In this document: positions 1-6,036 of the stretch, piece by piece
How positions within the stretch are numbered: position 1 is the stretch's first letter
How the letters are laid out: each line of letters starts with the position of its first letter
Virus record (IMG/VR): IMGVR_UViG_3300023181_000052
Location: 1 to 39,767 of that record
Direction: 5' to 3' (one strand)
Origin: a virus
Length of the DNA stretch: 39,767 nucleotides
Notes under the pieces: generated by a model
Seen by the model: only the letters and a program-made list of their open reading frames with translations
Databases searched by the model: none
Told to the model about the DNA's origin: nothing
Made by a program: the position numbers and the translations under genes

Positions 1-1
1 G

Positions 2-136
2 GAGGATAAAATAGAAGCTGATAACCATACAATAACTTCAAAAGCATGGAGACAACCAATAGCTTATAATGTTGCTTATGTGCATCATTTACAAAACCTT
101 TATCATTCACTAACAGGTCAAGAATTATGCAAATAA
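2..136 (+). CDS. 3' end of an unidentified protein gene (cut by left edge)
   Basis: Reading from base 2, an open frame of 44 codons runs to a TAA at 134-136. The visible C-terminus is rich in His, Tyr and Gln and ends LTGQELCK. The stop overlaps the ATG of the next gene (127), the same tight overlap seen through the rest of this block, which supports it as a real coding end. The gene's start lies outside the window. I do not recognise the family and infer no function. Confidence 0.6.
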   Translation, partial: EDKIEADNHTITSKAWRQPIAYNVAYVHHLQNLYHSLTGQELCK

Positions 137-345
137 TAGATGGAATTTACAAAGTAGTGTTAATGAATGCTATTGTATATTCGGCTTATCAATTAGGTAA
201 AGCTTTGAATGGAGGGCAAAAAACTATTAGCGGTAGTATATCTTCTTATGATTGTATAGGAGCAGGAATAGTCTTAGGATTTTTTACTGTTTTATTTATT
301 TTTGCCGCCATTTATTTTCAAACTTTTCCAGAAACAAAATATTAA
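127..345 (+). CDS. Small membrane protein, unknown function
   Basis: This 72-residue protein has a long hydrophobic stretch at about residues 43-64 (GAGIVLGFFTVLFIFAAIYF) that should span the membrane. A weaker apolar segment lies near residues 8-22. The start ATG overlaps the end of the upstream partial gene, suggesting translational coupling, and the next gene follows after 10 bases. Small one- or two-helix membrane proteins are common in phage accessory operons, but nothing here identifies a holin or any other specific role. Confidence 0.7.
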   Translation: MQIIDGIYKVVLMNAIVYSAYQLGKALNGGQKTISGSISSYDCIGAGIVLGFFTVLFIFAAIYFQTFPETKY

Positions 346-355
346 ATAAAAAACG

Positions 356-742
356 ATGAATACAGATATAAGAATGGTTGTGGCCTTTGTGCTATTTATA
401 GCCTTTGGCTTTATCACTGGGTGGGGTGCGTCTGAGATGAGCTCAGAAGATTTTGATTGTGTTAGTGATTACAGCGGCGCAATAGTAGTGGAGAGTCACA
501 GTCACGGAGAATATATTCTTACTAAAGATGGCTGTAGTTACGAAACAGTTAGGTTTCCTGCTCTATATAATTACAGTTTAGGAGACACTGTTTGTTCTGA
601 CAAGTCTTTTATTAAGGTTTATGAAGCGCGAGAAGATATATTAAATAACCTTTATATTCAATACAACAATAAAATAGAAAAGGCTATTAGGGATAAAGAA
701 GTTCAATTAATAGAATTAGAAGCTTATAGGTATGAAAAATAA
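356..742 (+). CDS. Signal-anchored small protein, unknown function
   Basis: This 128-residue protein begins with an apolar helix at about residues 7-24 (MVVAFVLFIAFGFITGWG), which looks like a signal anchor or uncleaved signal peptide. The following soluble domain contains three Cys residues (near 35, 60 and 81) that could form disulfides outside the cytoplasm. The C-terminal third is charged and helical. The last 11 bases overlap the start of the next small gene at 732. I do not recognise the family. A periplasm- or membrane-facing accessory protein is an inference from the hydrophobic N-terminus alone. Confidence 0.7.
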   Translation: MNTDIRMVVAFVLFIAFGFITGWGASEMSSEDFDCVSDYSGAIVVESHSHGEYILTKDGCSYETVRFPALYNYSLGDTVCSDKSFIKVYEAREDILNNLYIQYNNKIEKAIRDKEVQLIELEAYRYEK

Positions 743-899
743 AAGATACATAGATATAGCAGGTGTTGTAGAAATGCCTGCTGAATATAGTTTTAATCAG
801 GCTGTAGATGAATTTTCAAAATTTATTGAGGCTAAGGGTTGTACTTTTGGCGGCGGATTTGTAGAATTGGATGAGAATGGTATTCAAATAGAAAATTAA
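732..899 (+). CDS. Small 55-aa protein, unknown
   Basis: An ATG at 732 opens 55 codons ending in TAA at 897-899. It begins MKNKRYIDIAGVVEMPAEYS and contains a Gly-rich turn (CTFGGGF) near residues 37-43. It overlaps the end of the preceding gene by 11 bases and leaves only 9 bases before the next start, so it fills an otherwise empty gap in a fully packed operon. The composition is protein-like. Function is unknown. Confidence 0.65.
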   Translation: MKNKRYIDIAGVVEMPAEYSFNQAVDEFSKFIEAKGCTFGGGFVELDENGIQIEN

Positions 900-908
900 A
901 TAATTATT

Positions 909-1130
909 ATGGATTTAGAAAAACTTAAAATAGCAAATAATTTAAAAAATAATTATGAAGCTTTCGAGGACTTAAGCACAATATTAAATAGGGATGAGCC
1001 CTCTTTAAATGCTATAAAAGAACGAATTGATAAGTTAGATAAAAAATATCTAAAAGAAATATTTCAGGCTATTGATGGCGTAGCATGTAGGAACTCAATA
1101 AGACTTAAATCTGAATTCGAAGTATTATGA
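909..1130 (+). CDS. Small helical protein, unknown
   Basis: This 73-residue, Lys/Leu/Glu-rich protein is probably all alpha-helical (for example IKERIDKLDKKYLKEIF around residues 36-52). It ends with TGA in an ATGA overlap with the next ORF at 1127. No Cys cluster, signal or catalytic motif is visible. It looks like the small, lineage-specific proteins typical of phage accessory operons. Function not identifiable. Confidence 0.65.
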   Translation: MDLEKLKIANNLKNNYEAFEDLSTILNRDEPSLNAIKERIDKLDKKYLKEIFQAIDGVACRNSIRLKSEFEVL

Positions 1131-1423
1131 TAACAAATAAATGTAAAACAGACTTTGAAGTTTGGTTGAAAGACCAACCTCTTGCTCCTTATCCTTCTAT
1201 GTTTTGGGATGTTCCTGATTTTGTGAGGAATGCTTTTATTTTACAGTTTTTTGATTCGGCGGGATTTTTTATAGACACATTCGCAACTTATGAGCTTAAT
1301 GGTAATTTTGCTTATTTTGATTTGTGGATTAATTCTTCTGAAACATTGCTTGAATTTGACACGCGTATTGAGGCGCAACAGAAAGGAATAGAAATAGCTA
1401 ATAAAATCTACAATGAAAAGTAG
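1127..1423 (+). CDS. 98-aa phage protein with ANKIYNE tail
   Basis: This 98-residue protein is rich in aromatic residues (Phe, Trp, Tyr) through the first 75 residues, suggesting a compact beta-rich domain. It ends in a charged helix with the motif EIANKIYNEK. A closely similar ending (EKANKIYNES) occurs in the unrelated-looking - strand gene at 4134-4466, so the tail may be a shared module. It starts in an ATGA overlap with the gene before and ends with TAG, overlapping the next gene by 11 bases. TAG is a minority stop here. Function unknown. Confidence 0.7.
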   Translation: MITNKCKTDFEVWLKDQPLAPYPSMFWDVPDFVRNAFILQFFDSAGFFIDTFATYELNGNFAYFDLWINSSETLLEFDTRIEAQQKGIEIANKIYNEK

Positions 1424-1643
1424 AGCAACATTCGTAAACGGCATACACGAACACAATTATAGCCTCTCTGCTGAATGGTCTGAGCATTGTAGAGGCAAAG
1501 TATGCTTTGAGATAGAAGAGACGGCTGATGGCTTTAAATTACCGTCTACAGAGGTTGATTCATCCGAGGCGGAGTACCTTCAAATATTATTAGCGTGCGC
1601 GGACAGAAAATTTAAAAGAAAAATAACAATAAAAGAAGACTAA
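1413..1643 (+). CDS. Small 76-aa protein, unknown
   Basis: This 76-residue protein begins MKSRATFVNGIHEHNYSLSA. It overlaps the preceding gene by 11 bases and ends with TAA one base before the next small ORF. Two Cys residues occur near 26 and 31 and another near 63, without a clear zinc-binding spacing. It is a hypothetical accessory gene of the left-hand + strand operon. Confidence 0.65.
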   Translation: MKSRATFVNGIHEHNYSLSAEWSEHCRGKVCFEIEETADGFKLPSTEVDSSEAEYLQILLACADRKFKRKITIKED

Positions 1644-1644
1644 A

Positions 1645-1818
1645 ATGATTGACGAAAGAGAGTTAATAGCCCTCACATATAAAATTAAAGATTTATATAA
1701 TAACGGCAGTATTGAAACATTTAATTATAGAGCATATATGGCTTTGGTTAAAAAACATTGTAATCAAAATGGATACTCTCTCAACACGACCGATATGGAA
1801 ATAACTAAAAAACAATAA
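1645..1818 (+). CDS. Small 57-aa protein, unknown
   Basis: An ATG at 1645 follows the previous TAA by one base. It opens 57 codons (MIDERELIALTYKIKDLYNN...) ending TAA at 1816-1818, and the next ATG follows after one base (TAAGATG). The spacing matches other joints in this operon, and the protein is a plausible charged helical product. Function unknown. Confidence 0.6.
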   Translation: MIDERELIALTYKIKDLYNNGSIETFNYRAYMALVKKHCNQNGYSLNTTDMEITKKQ

Positions 1819-1819
1819 G

Positions 1820-1915
1820 ATGATAAAACTAATGATTGTAATAGGTGTAGCTGCAATTATAGTGGCTTGGTTTAGCAGGAATAATAATAATAATAACGAC
1901 AATCTTGGATTGTAA
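1820..1915 (+). CDS. 31-aa single-pass membrane peptide
   Basis: An ATG at 1820 encodes 31 residues. Residues 2-18 form a hydrophobic helix (IKLMIVIGVAAIIVAWF), followed by Ser-Arg and a run of six Asn encoded mostly by repeated AAT. This is the layout of a tiny bitopic phage membrane peptide. The stop overlaps the proposed TTG start of the next gene (1905). The size makes the call tentative, but the position, between genes packed one base apart, supports translation. Confidence 0.5.
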   Translation: MIKLMIVIGVAAIIVAWFSRNNNNNNDNLGL

Positions 1916-2093
1916 TAAGATAAAGTTCTATTGTGCTGAAGATGCAGAGCAGGAACTAAGACGTATAGTGGAGGGTAATGATTATAGAGTGTGGAAGCAG
2001 GTTTCTCCTAAAAGATTTTACAAGTGCCCTCTACATGGAAAAGAAGAAATATGGCATTTAACAAGTTCAATAAATATAATCCCCTTTCCTTAA
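1905..2093 (+). CDS. Small putative zinc-binding protein (TTG start)
   Basis: This frame gives 62 residues from a TTG at 1905; no ATG is available upstream before a stop. The C-terminal half reads W-K-x-V-S-P-K-R-F-Y-K-C-P-L-H-G-K...WHLTS. That resembles small phage proteins in which a CPxCG-type knuckle precedes WHLTS, here with His in the second position. One further Cys lies near residue 3 and another near 10. It is the last gene of the + block, and its stop codon lies inside the loop of an intrinsic terminator. The non-ATG start is the main doubt. Confidence 0.6.
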   Translation: MDCNKIKFYCAEDAEQELRRIVEGNDYRVWKQVSPKRFYKCPLHGKEEIWHLTSSINIIPFP

Positions 2094-2113
2094 TTGGTTG
2101 GGGGATTTGTTTT
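2078..2113 (+). terminator. Intrinsic terminator of the left + strand operon
   Basis: A perfect 7-bp stem AATCCCC (2078-2084) / GGGGATT (2101-2107) encloses a 16-base loop and is followed by TGTTTTT. The stop codon of the preceding gene (2091-2093) sits in the loop, so termination is placed immediately after the operon. Confidence 0.75.
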
Positions 2114-2117
2114 TAAA

Positions 2118-2145
2118 TAAAAAAGCCCTATTGTTAAATAAGGCT
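2118..2145 (-). terminator. Intrinsic terminator of the - strand accessory operon
   Basis: Read on the - strand, AGCCTTA (2145-2139) pairs with TAGGGCT (2130-2124) with one A/G-type mismatch and an 8-base loop, and is followed directly by TTTTTT. It lies 10 bases after the last - strand stop (2155). It is back-to-back with the + strand terminator, insulating the two convergent operons. Confidence 0.7.
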
Positions 2146-2154
2146 CTCGTTGAT

Positions 2155-2304
2155 TTAACAATATGTTATGCTTGTCAATTCTACTTTCTTATTTGAGAAG
2201 TCTTTAAACCACTGTATTCTAACTTCGTCGACCATTCCTTTATCTTCTGTCACATAAACAATATTCTTCTTTACCCAGAATTGCCCATCAAATTCTTCAT
2301 ACAC
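2155..2304 (-). CDS. Small protein with non-ATG start, unknown
   Basis: The frame encodes YEEFDGQFWVKKN...ELTSITYC and ends TAA at 2157-2155. There is no ATG at the expected N-terminus. A GTG at 2304, overlapping the stop of the gene before in GTGTATGA, gives 49 residues. The open frame continues upstream another 13 codons as IKYILNNGGVV, with ATA where an initiator would be expected (2334). Either the GTG is used, or an ancestral ATG has mutated to ATA. The composition looks protein-like and fills a region that would otherwise be empty. Confidence 0.5.
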   Translation of the reverse strand: MYEEFDGQFWVKKNIVYVTEDKGMVDEVRIQWFKDFSNKKVELTSITYC

Positions 2305-2401
2305 TACACCCCCATTGTTCAGAATATATTTTATGTTCCTTAATTAGCTTCTTATGCAATTTAAATGCTTGTTCGTGTTGATAGGCTTTTTGTGTTTGCA
2401 T
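2297..2401 (-). CDS. 34-aa peptide, unknown
   Basis: An ATG at 2401 lies one base after the TAA of the upstream gene (TAATATG). It encodes 34 residues (MQTQKAYQHEQAFKLHKKLI...) and ends in TGA, overlapping the GTG of the next frame. The peptide is highly basic and helical. Position and spacing support it; size makes it tentative. Confidence 0.45.
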   Translation of the reverse strand: MQTQKAYQHEQAFKLHKKLIKEHKIYSEQWGCSV

Positions 2402-2402
2402 A

Positions 2403-2909
2403 TTATTGGAATTTAACATAGGTGGCTAATTGTTCATTATGTCTTAAGCCTTTTATGACTCTATCGAACTCTGCACATCCTTCTTTTACGTTTATTAATC
2501 CTCCTGATAAGGATTGAGCTTTTTCGTAATTGGTGGGAACATTATAATAAGAACATTTATACTCTTCTATATACTCCTTAAAAGTGAAGTAAGTGACAGT
2601 TTTTACTGCTTCTTTTTGTAATTCTAATTTTCTTAGTGGCCAAATTCTAAATACTTTTGTATTTATTTTTAGATTATACTCCGTTACCCATTTGTTACAT
2701 TTTTCACTCCATCCTTTAGATAGTGTTATGTTTAAAAGTTTTCTAACTTTTTTAGCTACCCCAGACTTTATAAGTTTATCCAAAGTAATAGTCACTTCTT
2801 TATCTGTTGATATTTGTTTTGCGGTTATATTAGAACCTTCTATTTTAGTAATAACTATACCTTTGGTCATATTAACCTTATAATCTATGTTATTTATTTT
2901 ATAAATCAT
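2403..2909 (-). CDS. 168-aa protein, unknown
   Basis: The N-terminal ~50 residues alternate short beta-like segments (IYKINNIDYKVNM, GIVITKIEGSNI, EVTITLDKLI), suggesting a small beta barrel. A Lys-rich linker and a mixed C-terminal domain containing GWSEKCNKWVTEY follow. It starts in an ATGA overlap with the gene at 2906. No known family is recognised. The basic, beta-rich N-terminus would suit nucleic-acid binding, but that is speculation. Confidence 0.7.
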   Translation of the reverse strand: MIYKINNIDYKVNMTKGIVITKIEGSNITAKQISTDKEVTITLDKLIKSGVAKKVRKLLNITLSKGWSEKCNKWVTEYNLKINTKVFRIWPLRKLELQKEAVKTVTYFTFKEYIEEYKCSYYNVPTNYEKAQSLSGGLINVKEGCAEFDRVIKGLRHNEQLATYVKFQ

Positions 2910-3205
2910 TTTAAAAGTTGTTTTATTTCTCTGTATTTCTTTGCATCTATTCTGTCTTGTTCATCTAAGTTTCTCAGTTTATCTCTTTCTGAGTAGATAA
3001 CTGTTTTTACTATCTTTGTTAGGTTTTCTTTTTCCGCCGATTTAGACTTAATTTCGAGTTGTTTACATAACCAATGGATTAATCCCTCTAAAGTCTTTGG
3101 TGATTTATCTAATTCTATTACTTGGGCGTTCTTAATTCTATCGTTAAAATTACACATGCAATTACCTAAATAGCTATTGCACTTATTACATATAGCTGCT
3201 ATCAT
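2906..3205 (-). CDS. Small protein with N-terminal Cys knuckle
   Basis: This 99-residue protein begins with the Cys cluster C-N-K-C-N-S-Y-L-G-N-C-M-C at residues 6-18. The CxxC followed by CxC spacing could hold one zinc ion. A charged helical segment follows, ending KKYREIKQLLK. The stop is TGA in an ATGA overlap with the next gene. The start overlaps a small ORF at 3186-3311. A nucleic-acid or protein-binding role is possible but not shown. Confidence 0.7.
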   Translation of the reverse strand: MIAAICNKCNSYLGNCMCNFNDRIKNAQVIELDKSPKTLEGLIHWLCKQLEIKSKSAEKENLTKIVKTVIYSERDKLRNLDEQDRIDAKKYREIKQLLK

Positions 3206-3311
3206 ATTTATTCATTTTGCGGCGAAAGAATCGCATTGTTAAATTATCTCCATAACTCTGTTTAGCCTTTATATAACAAAGCCTCCAAAACCAATATCTA
3301 AGTAGTCTCAT
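3186..3311 (-). CDS. 41-aa basic aromatic protein, unknown
   Basis: An ATG at 3311, inside the end of the 185-aa gene, opens 41 codons: MRLLRYWFWRLCYIKAKQSY, then a second basic patch MRFFRRKMNK. It ends in TAA at 3188-3186, overlapping the start of the next gene. It fills the 92-base gap between the two longer genes. The Trp/Arg-rich N-terminus is unusual and looks like a small membrane-associated or nucleic-acid-associated phage protein. Function unknown. Confidence 0.55.
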   Translation of the reverse strand: MRLLRYWFWRLCYIKAKQSYGDNLTMRFFRRKMNKYDSSYM

Positions 3312-3855
3312 TTGATTTTATTCTTTCATTATACTTCACTACATATCTATTAAAAAATTCTTTCTTGGCTTCCCTATTCGGGCAAAGTAATAGTCCCACT
3401 TCAATTAAGCCTCTTTCAAAACTGCCATACGCTTTTACTTGCTTCTCCATTACAAGGCTTCTTTTAGCTTGAATACATTTAGCTCTTGAAAAAAGATTGT
3501 CTGATGTTTTATCTAATGAGCACTCCACTCTAAATCCGTTGTAATTCCCTTTCCAAGAAACTAAAAATTTATCTTTCGAATGGTATTCTCCACCTCTCCC
3601 ATTAAACTGTTCTTCTATATTGTCTGAGGATAAGTATTTTTCAACTGTTTTTAGTGCTTCTGCGCGACTTTCTTTGAGTTCTTTAGCTGAGTATTGATTT
3701 TCTTTTTTGGGCGGATATAAAAGCTTAGAAATAGATTTATATTCCCTCCTTAGTTGTTTCATTATACTGTTATCTTCATCATCTGCAAATATTTCCATTT
3801 GGTCAGCTATCTTACAAAGACGCTCTGATAACGAGTGTTTTAATTCTTTTTCCAT
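3298..3855 (-). CDS. 185-aa protein, unknown
   Basis: This is a soluble, charged protein with a helical N-terminal third (through IMKQLRREYKSISKLLYPP). A central segment (KFLVSWKGNYNGFRVECSLD, residues ~96-115) is probably beta-rich, and the C-terminus is helical. It ends in TAG, one of the few TAG stops in the window; that stop lies inside the overlapping start of the 41-aa gene at 3311. No family is recognised. Confidence 0.7.
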   Translation of the reverse strand: MEKELKHSLSERLCKIADQMEIFADDEDNSIMKQLRREYKSISKLLYPPKKENQYSAKELKESRAEALKTVEKYLSSDNIEEQFNGRGGEYHSKDKFLVSWKGNYNGFRVECSLDKTSDNLFSRAKCIQAKRSLVMEKQVKAYGSFERGLIEVGLLLCPNREAKKEFFNRYVVKYNERIKSNETT

Positions 3856-3859
3856 AATT

Positions 3860-4144
3860 TTATAAATGCTCTATTTTTATTCCTCGTAAACTGTTAAAAT
3901 ATTCTGTAATTCCTTTAGGACTAAGCCATCTCCTGCCACATATATAAAAGGCGACGTCTACTTTGTCTTTTGACATGAAGCCTTCTAATATACCTTCTCC
4001 AAAAGTAATGGTTAAATATTGAGGGTATGGCTCATTAGTTTTTATAACCACGTCTTGTACCACTGAAATGACTAATGTTTGTGGTGGGTGTATATGCTCT
4101 ATAATACCTCTTATTTTTATACTATCTGACATTTTATTCTCCAT
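3860..4144 (-). CDS. DUF3127-like protein (OB-fold type)
   Basis: The 94 residues resemble the DUF3127 family of Bacteroidota and their phages. They have the layout RGIIEHI at 12-18, then EPYPQYLTITF near 38-48, then DKVDVAFYICGRRW near 60-73, then YFNSLRGIKIE at the end. The family usually has a YPQ segment, a V.V.F.I.GREW segment and a final YFN.L...KIE strand. The fold is presumed OB-like, so single-stranded nucleic-acid binding is a reasonable inference only. The first ATG (4144) overlaps the previous stop. A second ATG at 4132, one base after that stop, fits the local TAAnATG pattern and may be the true start. Confidence 0.65.
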   Translation of the reverse strand: MENKMSDSIKIRGIIEHIHPPQTLVISVVQDVVIKTNEPYPQYLTITFGEGILEGFMSKDKVDVAFYICGRRWLSPKGITEYFNSLRGIKIEHL

Positions 4145-4466
4145 ATTTAGCTTTTAGCCTTTTATATTCTGCTAATTCTTTTTCTTCTTGTCTTTTGGCA
4201 AAACTTTCATTATAGATTTTATTTGCTTTTTCTGCGGCAATTCTTTCGTTGTATTCTATATCAGTCTCTATTGACTCGCCCTCAAAATAACAGTCAATGT
4301 CGCATTCATAAGTTTTGTAATAATAAACTTTGAAGTCTGCCTCACCTTTCTTAAAAGTTTCTGATTGAATATCTTGAAAGTATGATATAACTTGGTCTAT
4401 AGTAAAACCATCACAATCTTCTATATTAAAATGATGTTCTCTCCTTATTAATTTTCTATCTTCCAT
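4134..4466 (-). CDS. 110-aa phage protein with ANKIYNE tail
   Basis: The protein has an acidic central segment with several Tyr residues (FKVYYYKTYECDIDCYFEGE). A long charged helix from about residue 75 includes YNERIAAEKANKIYNESF and ends KRLKAKYGE. The helix motif is shared with the + strand gene at 1127-1423. It is packed two bases after the YopX-like gene. No enzymatic motif is seen; hypothetical. Confidence 0.7.
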   Translation of the reverse strand: MEDRKLIRREHHFNIEDCDGFTIDQVISYFQDIQSETFKKGEADFKVYYYKTYECDIDCYFEGESIETDIEYNERIAAEKANKIYNESFAKRQEEKELAEYKRLKAKYGE

Positions 4467-4468
4467 AA

Positions 4469-4843
4469 TTACGATTTTAAAAGTTCAGGGTTTTCATAAA
4501 TGTTGCCGATAATTTCTATATTTTCGGTAAATGGTCTAACTGTGTATTGAACAGAACCGACCCTAAGTGGCTTATAAGAAAAAACCGCACCTTGCCATTC
4601 TACAGAAAACCATTTATGTATTATCTCTATGAAGTTTCCACCAATATATTCTGTTTGTTTTAACACATCACCCTCATAAATTTCTTTGCCATTTTTATCT
4701 TTTAACCCAATGTATTGCATTGTTATAACTGCATCATTCCTGAAGATTGTTACCTCAGATGAGTTATTATACATAAGTCTCAATGCTTCTTCGTTACCGT
4801 GCATCCTATAGCCAAGCCACGCTCTAAATTTAAATTCTCTCAT
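4469..4843 (-). CDS. YopX-like protein
   Basis: The 124 residues follow the YopX family (first named in Bacillus phage SPbeta). They start REFKFRAW, then carry MQYIGLKDKNGKEIYEGD in the middle (~residues 42-60), and end IEIIGNIYENPELL. These are the most conserved blocks of the family and the length is typical. YopX proteins are widespread in phages and prophages, but their biochemical function is not established. The gene sits in the - strand accessory operon between two hypothetical genes, two bases from each. Confidence 0.9.
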   Translation of the reverse strand: MREFKFRAWLGYRMHGNEEALRLMYNNSSEVTIFRNDAVITMQYIGLKDKNGKEIYEGDVLKQTEYIGGNFIEIIHKWFSVEWQGAVFSYKPLRVGSVQYTVRPFTENIEIIGNIYENPELLKS

Positions 4844-4845
4844 AA

Positions 4846-5076
4846 TTAAAATGTCATGTTTTTAAGTTTCTCTATTTGTTTTTCTAAGGCGGCGATTTTC
4901 TTCATTCGCATAGTGTCAGCCATTATTTTAGCATCTTCTAAACTGTCAGAATAATCTTTTGAGAAGAGTAGATTATAATGCCCTTTAGTTTTCATGTAAT
5001 CTTTTTTAACGCTTTCTGTACCTTCTGCTTCATATATACCTTTTGTTAAAGCATATTTAATTATGTAGTATTTCAT
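4846..5076 (-). CDS. Small protein with C-terminal coiled coil
   Basis: This 76-residue protein has a beta-like N-terminus (MKYYIIKYALTKGIYEAEG) and a C-terminal helix with heptad spacing (MKKIAALEKQIEKLKNM) that suggests dimerisation. It starts in an ATGA overlap with the gene upstream and ends two bases before the YopX-like gene. Such small proteins are common in phage accessory operons. Function unknown. Confidence 0.65.
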   Translation of the reverse strand: MKYYIIKYALTKGIYEAEGTESVKKDYMKTKGHYNLLFSKDYSDSLEDAKIMADTMRMKKIAALEKQIEKLKNMTF

Positions 5077-5450
5077 TTTACTGGGGTAGGTATTAAGTTA
5101 AAATTAATATTATTTAATTTAAAAGTTCCTTCTGTGCTTTGGTTATTGGGGGTATCCGCATAAAAGCTTCCAGTGTTTTTGTTTAAATCTATATTTATAA
5201 GTAATCTTATTTCATCTTCGCGCCAATCTAAATCAATTGTGCCATTTGGGCCATGAAACATATTTGGTAAGTAAAATTCCCCCGTATGTTTACTATTAAG
5301 CCAATTATAGTAATTCAGTAAAAAATCTGATGCTGCATCCAAGGATTGTTTTGTATAGCCTTGCGCTCCTTCATCATCCCAATTATCAGAAAGTTCTAAT
5401 ATGTATTTTGCTTTTTCAAGTACAGGTTTTAAATATTCTAAAGTTTTCAT
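5073..5450 (-). CDS. Uncharacterised NWDDEGA/PNGTIDLDW-type protein
   Basis: The 125 residues carry two segments of a widespread uncharacterised bacterial and phage family. These are LSDNWDDEGAQGYTKQSLDAA (residues ~19-39) and HGPNGTIDLDWREDEIRLLINI (~66-87), followed by SFYADTP near 95-101. Related proteins typically read NWD.EGA ... PGPDGSI.L.W ... L.I.I ... FYGD. No enzymatic function is known to me for this family. It starts one base after the HAD phosphatase gene and ends in an ATGA overlap. Confidence 0.7.
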   Translation of the reverse strand: MKTLEYLKPVLEKAKYILELSDNWDDEGAQGYTKQSLDAASDFLLNYYNWLNSKHTGEFYLPNMFHGPNGTIDLDWREDEIRLLINIDLNKNTGSFYADTPNNQSTEGTFKLNNINFNLIPTPVK

Positions 5451-5451
5451 T

Positions 5452-5946
5452 TTATTGTTTATTTAATATTTTTATTGCTTTCTCAGCACATATTTTAGTA
5501 AGTCCATATCCCATATCTACACAATCTTCATGATTTGTATTATTTGCCGTCCGAACGAAATTATCTCGTTGTGATTTAAGCATATCATTATCATCATCGA
5601 ATATAACATAATTCTCCACTTCAGGATGAGTGTCAAGCCAGTCTTGAATTTCGTGACCTCTATCTACTTCATCATAAAATTCAAACTTACCGTCTTGAAT
5701 AAGCTGGTGGCAATTTATTGTTATGTCTATAACTTCTCCTGGTAATTTTCTATCTTTCCACATGTCTTTCATTGTTTTTAGTCCTGAGTGTCTCCAACTA
5801 CTACTTATAACTATTTTTGCCTTAGTAGAATCAATAACATATCCTAAATTTTCAACTAAATGTTTGTGGAATTGACTGCCGTATTTGTCATGATTGTTTG
5901 AATAAACATTTAAAACTCCATCTATATCTAAGAATATTATTTTCAT
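5452..5946 (-). CDS. HAD-superfamily phosphatase-like protein
   Basis: This is a compact 164-residue HAD protein. Motif I, FLDIDGVLN (residues 5-13), holds the nucleophile and acid/base Asp pair. Motif II is ISSSWR (~47-52), and the acidic motif IV is VIFDDDNDM near residues 117-125. The layout matches the small HAD family also found fused to bacterial RNA-repair proteins (HAD in 'Swiss Army Knife' RNA repair proteins). Removal of a 3' or 5' phosphate from nucleic acid or nucleotides is therefore a plausible but unproven role. It is the first gene of its operon, with a promoter at 5990-5998. Confidence 0.8.
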   Translation of the reverse strand: MKIIFLDIDGVLNVYSNNHDKYGSQFHKHLVENLGYVIDSTKAKIVISSSWRHSGLKTMKDMWKDRKLPGEVIDITINCHQLIQDGKFEFYDEVDRGHEIQDWLDTHPEVENYVIFDDDNDMLKSQRDNFVRTANNTNHEDCVDMGYGLTKICAEKAIKILNKQ

Positions 5947-5989
5947 TATTTTTTGTTTCTTACGCCGCGAAAAGCAAGCTGGTTAGAAA

Positions 5990-5998
5990 GCAAATATA
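5990..5998 (-). promoter_or_regulatory. Promoter -7 element (TATATTTGC) for the HAD operon
   Basis: On the - strand this reads TATATTTGC, matching the Bacteroidota TAnnTTTG element. It lies 44 bases before the HAD start and immediately follows the U-tract of the preceding terminator. It should begin the transcription unit that runs left to about 2155. Confidence 0.7.
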
Positions 5999-6000
5999 AT

Positions 6001-6029
6001 AAAAAAAGAGCCTTTTACAGCTCTCTTAA
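6001..6029 (-). terminator. Intrinsic terminator of the GIY-YIG gene
   Basis: On the - strand AGAGC and GCTCT form a 5-bp stem with an 8-base loop, followed directly by TTTTTTT. It lies just after the endonuclease stop codon (6037) and abuts the next promoter, forming a compact terminator-promoter joint. Confidence 0.7.
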
Positions 6030-6036
6030 GATAATT

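Noticed and set aside
2593-2996. Two + strand frames opposite the accessory genes
   Set aside because: They are antisense shadows rich in Phe/Leu/Ser. The - strand frames have packed overlaps and protein-like composition.
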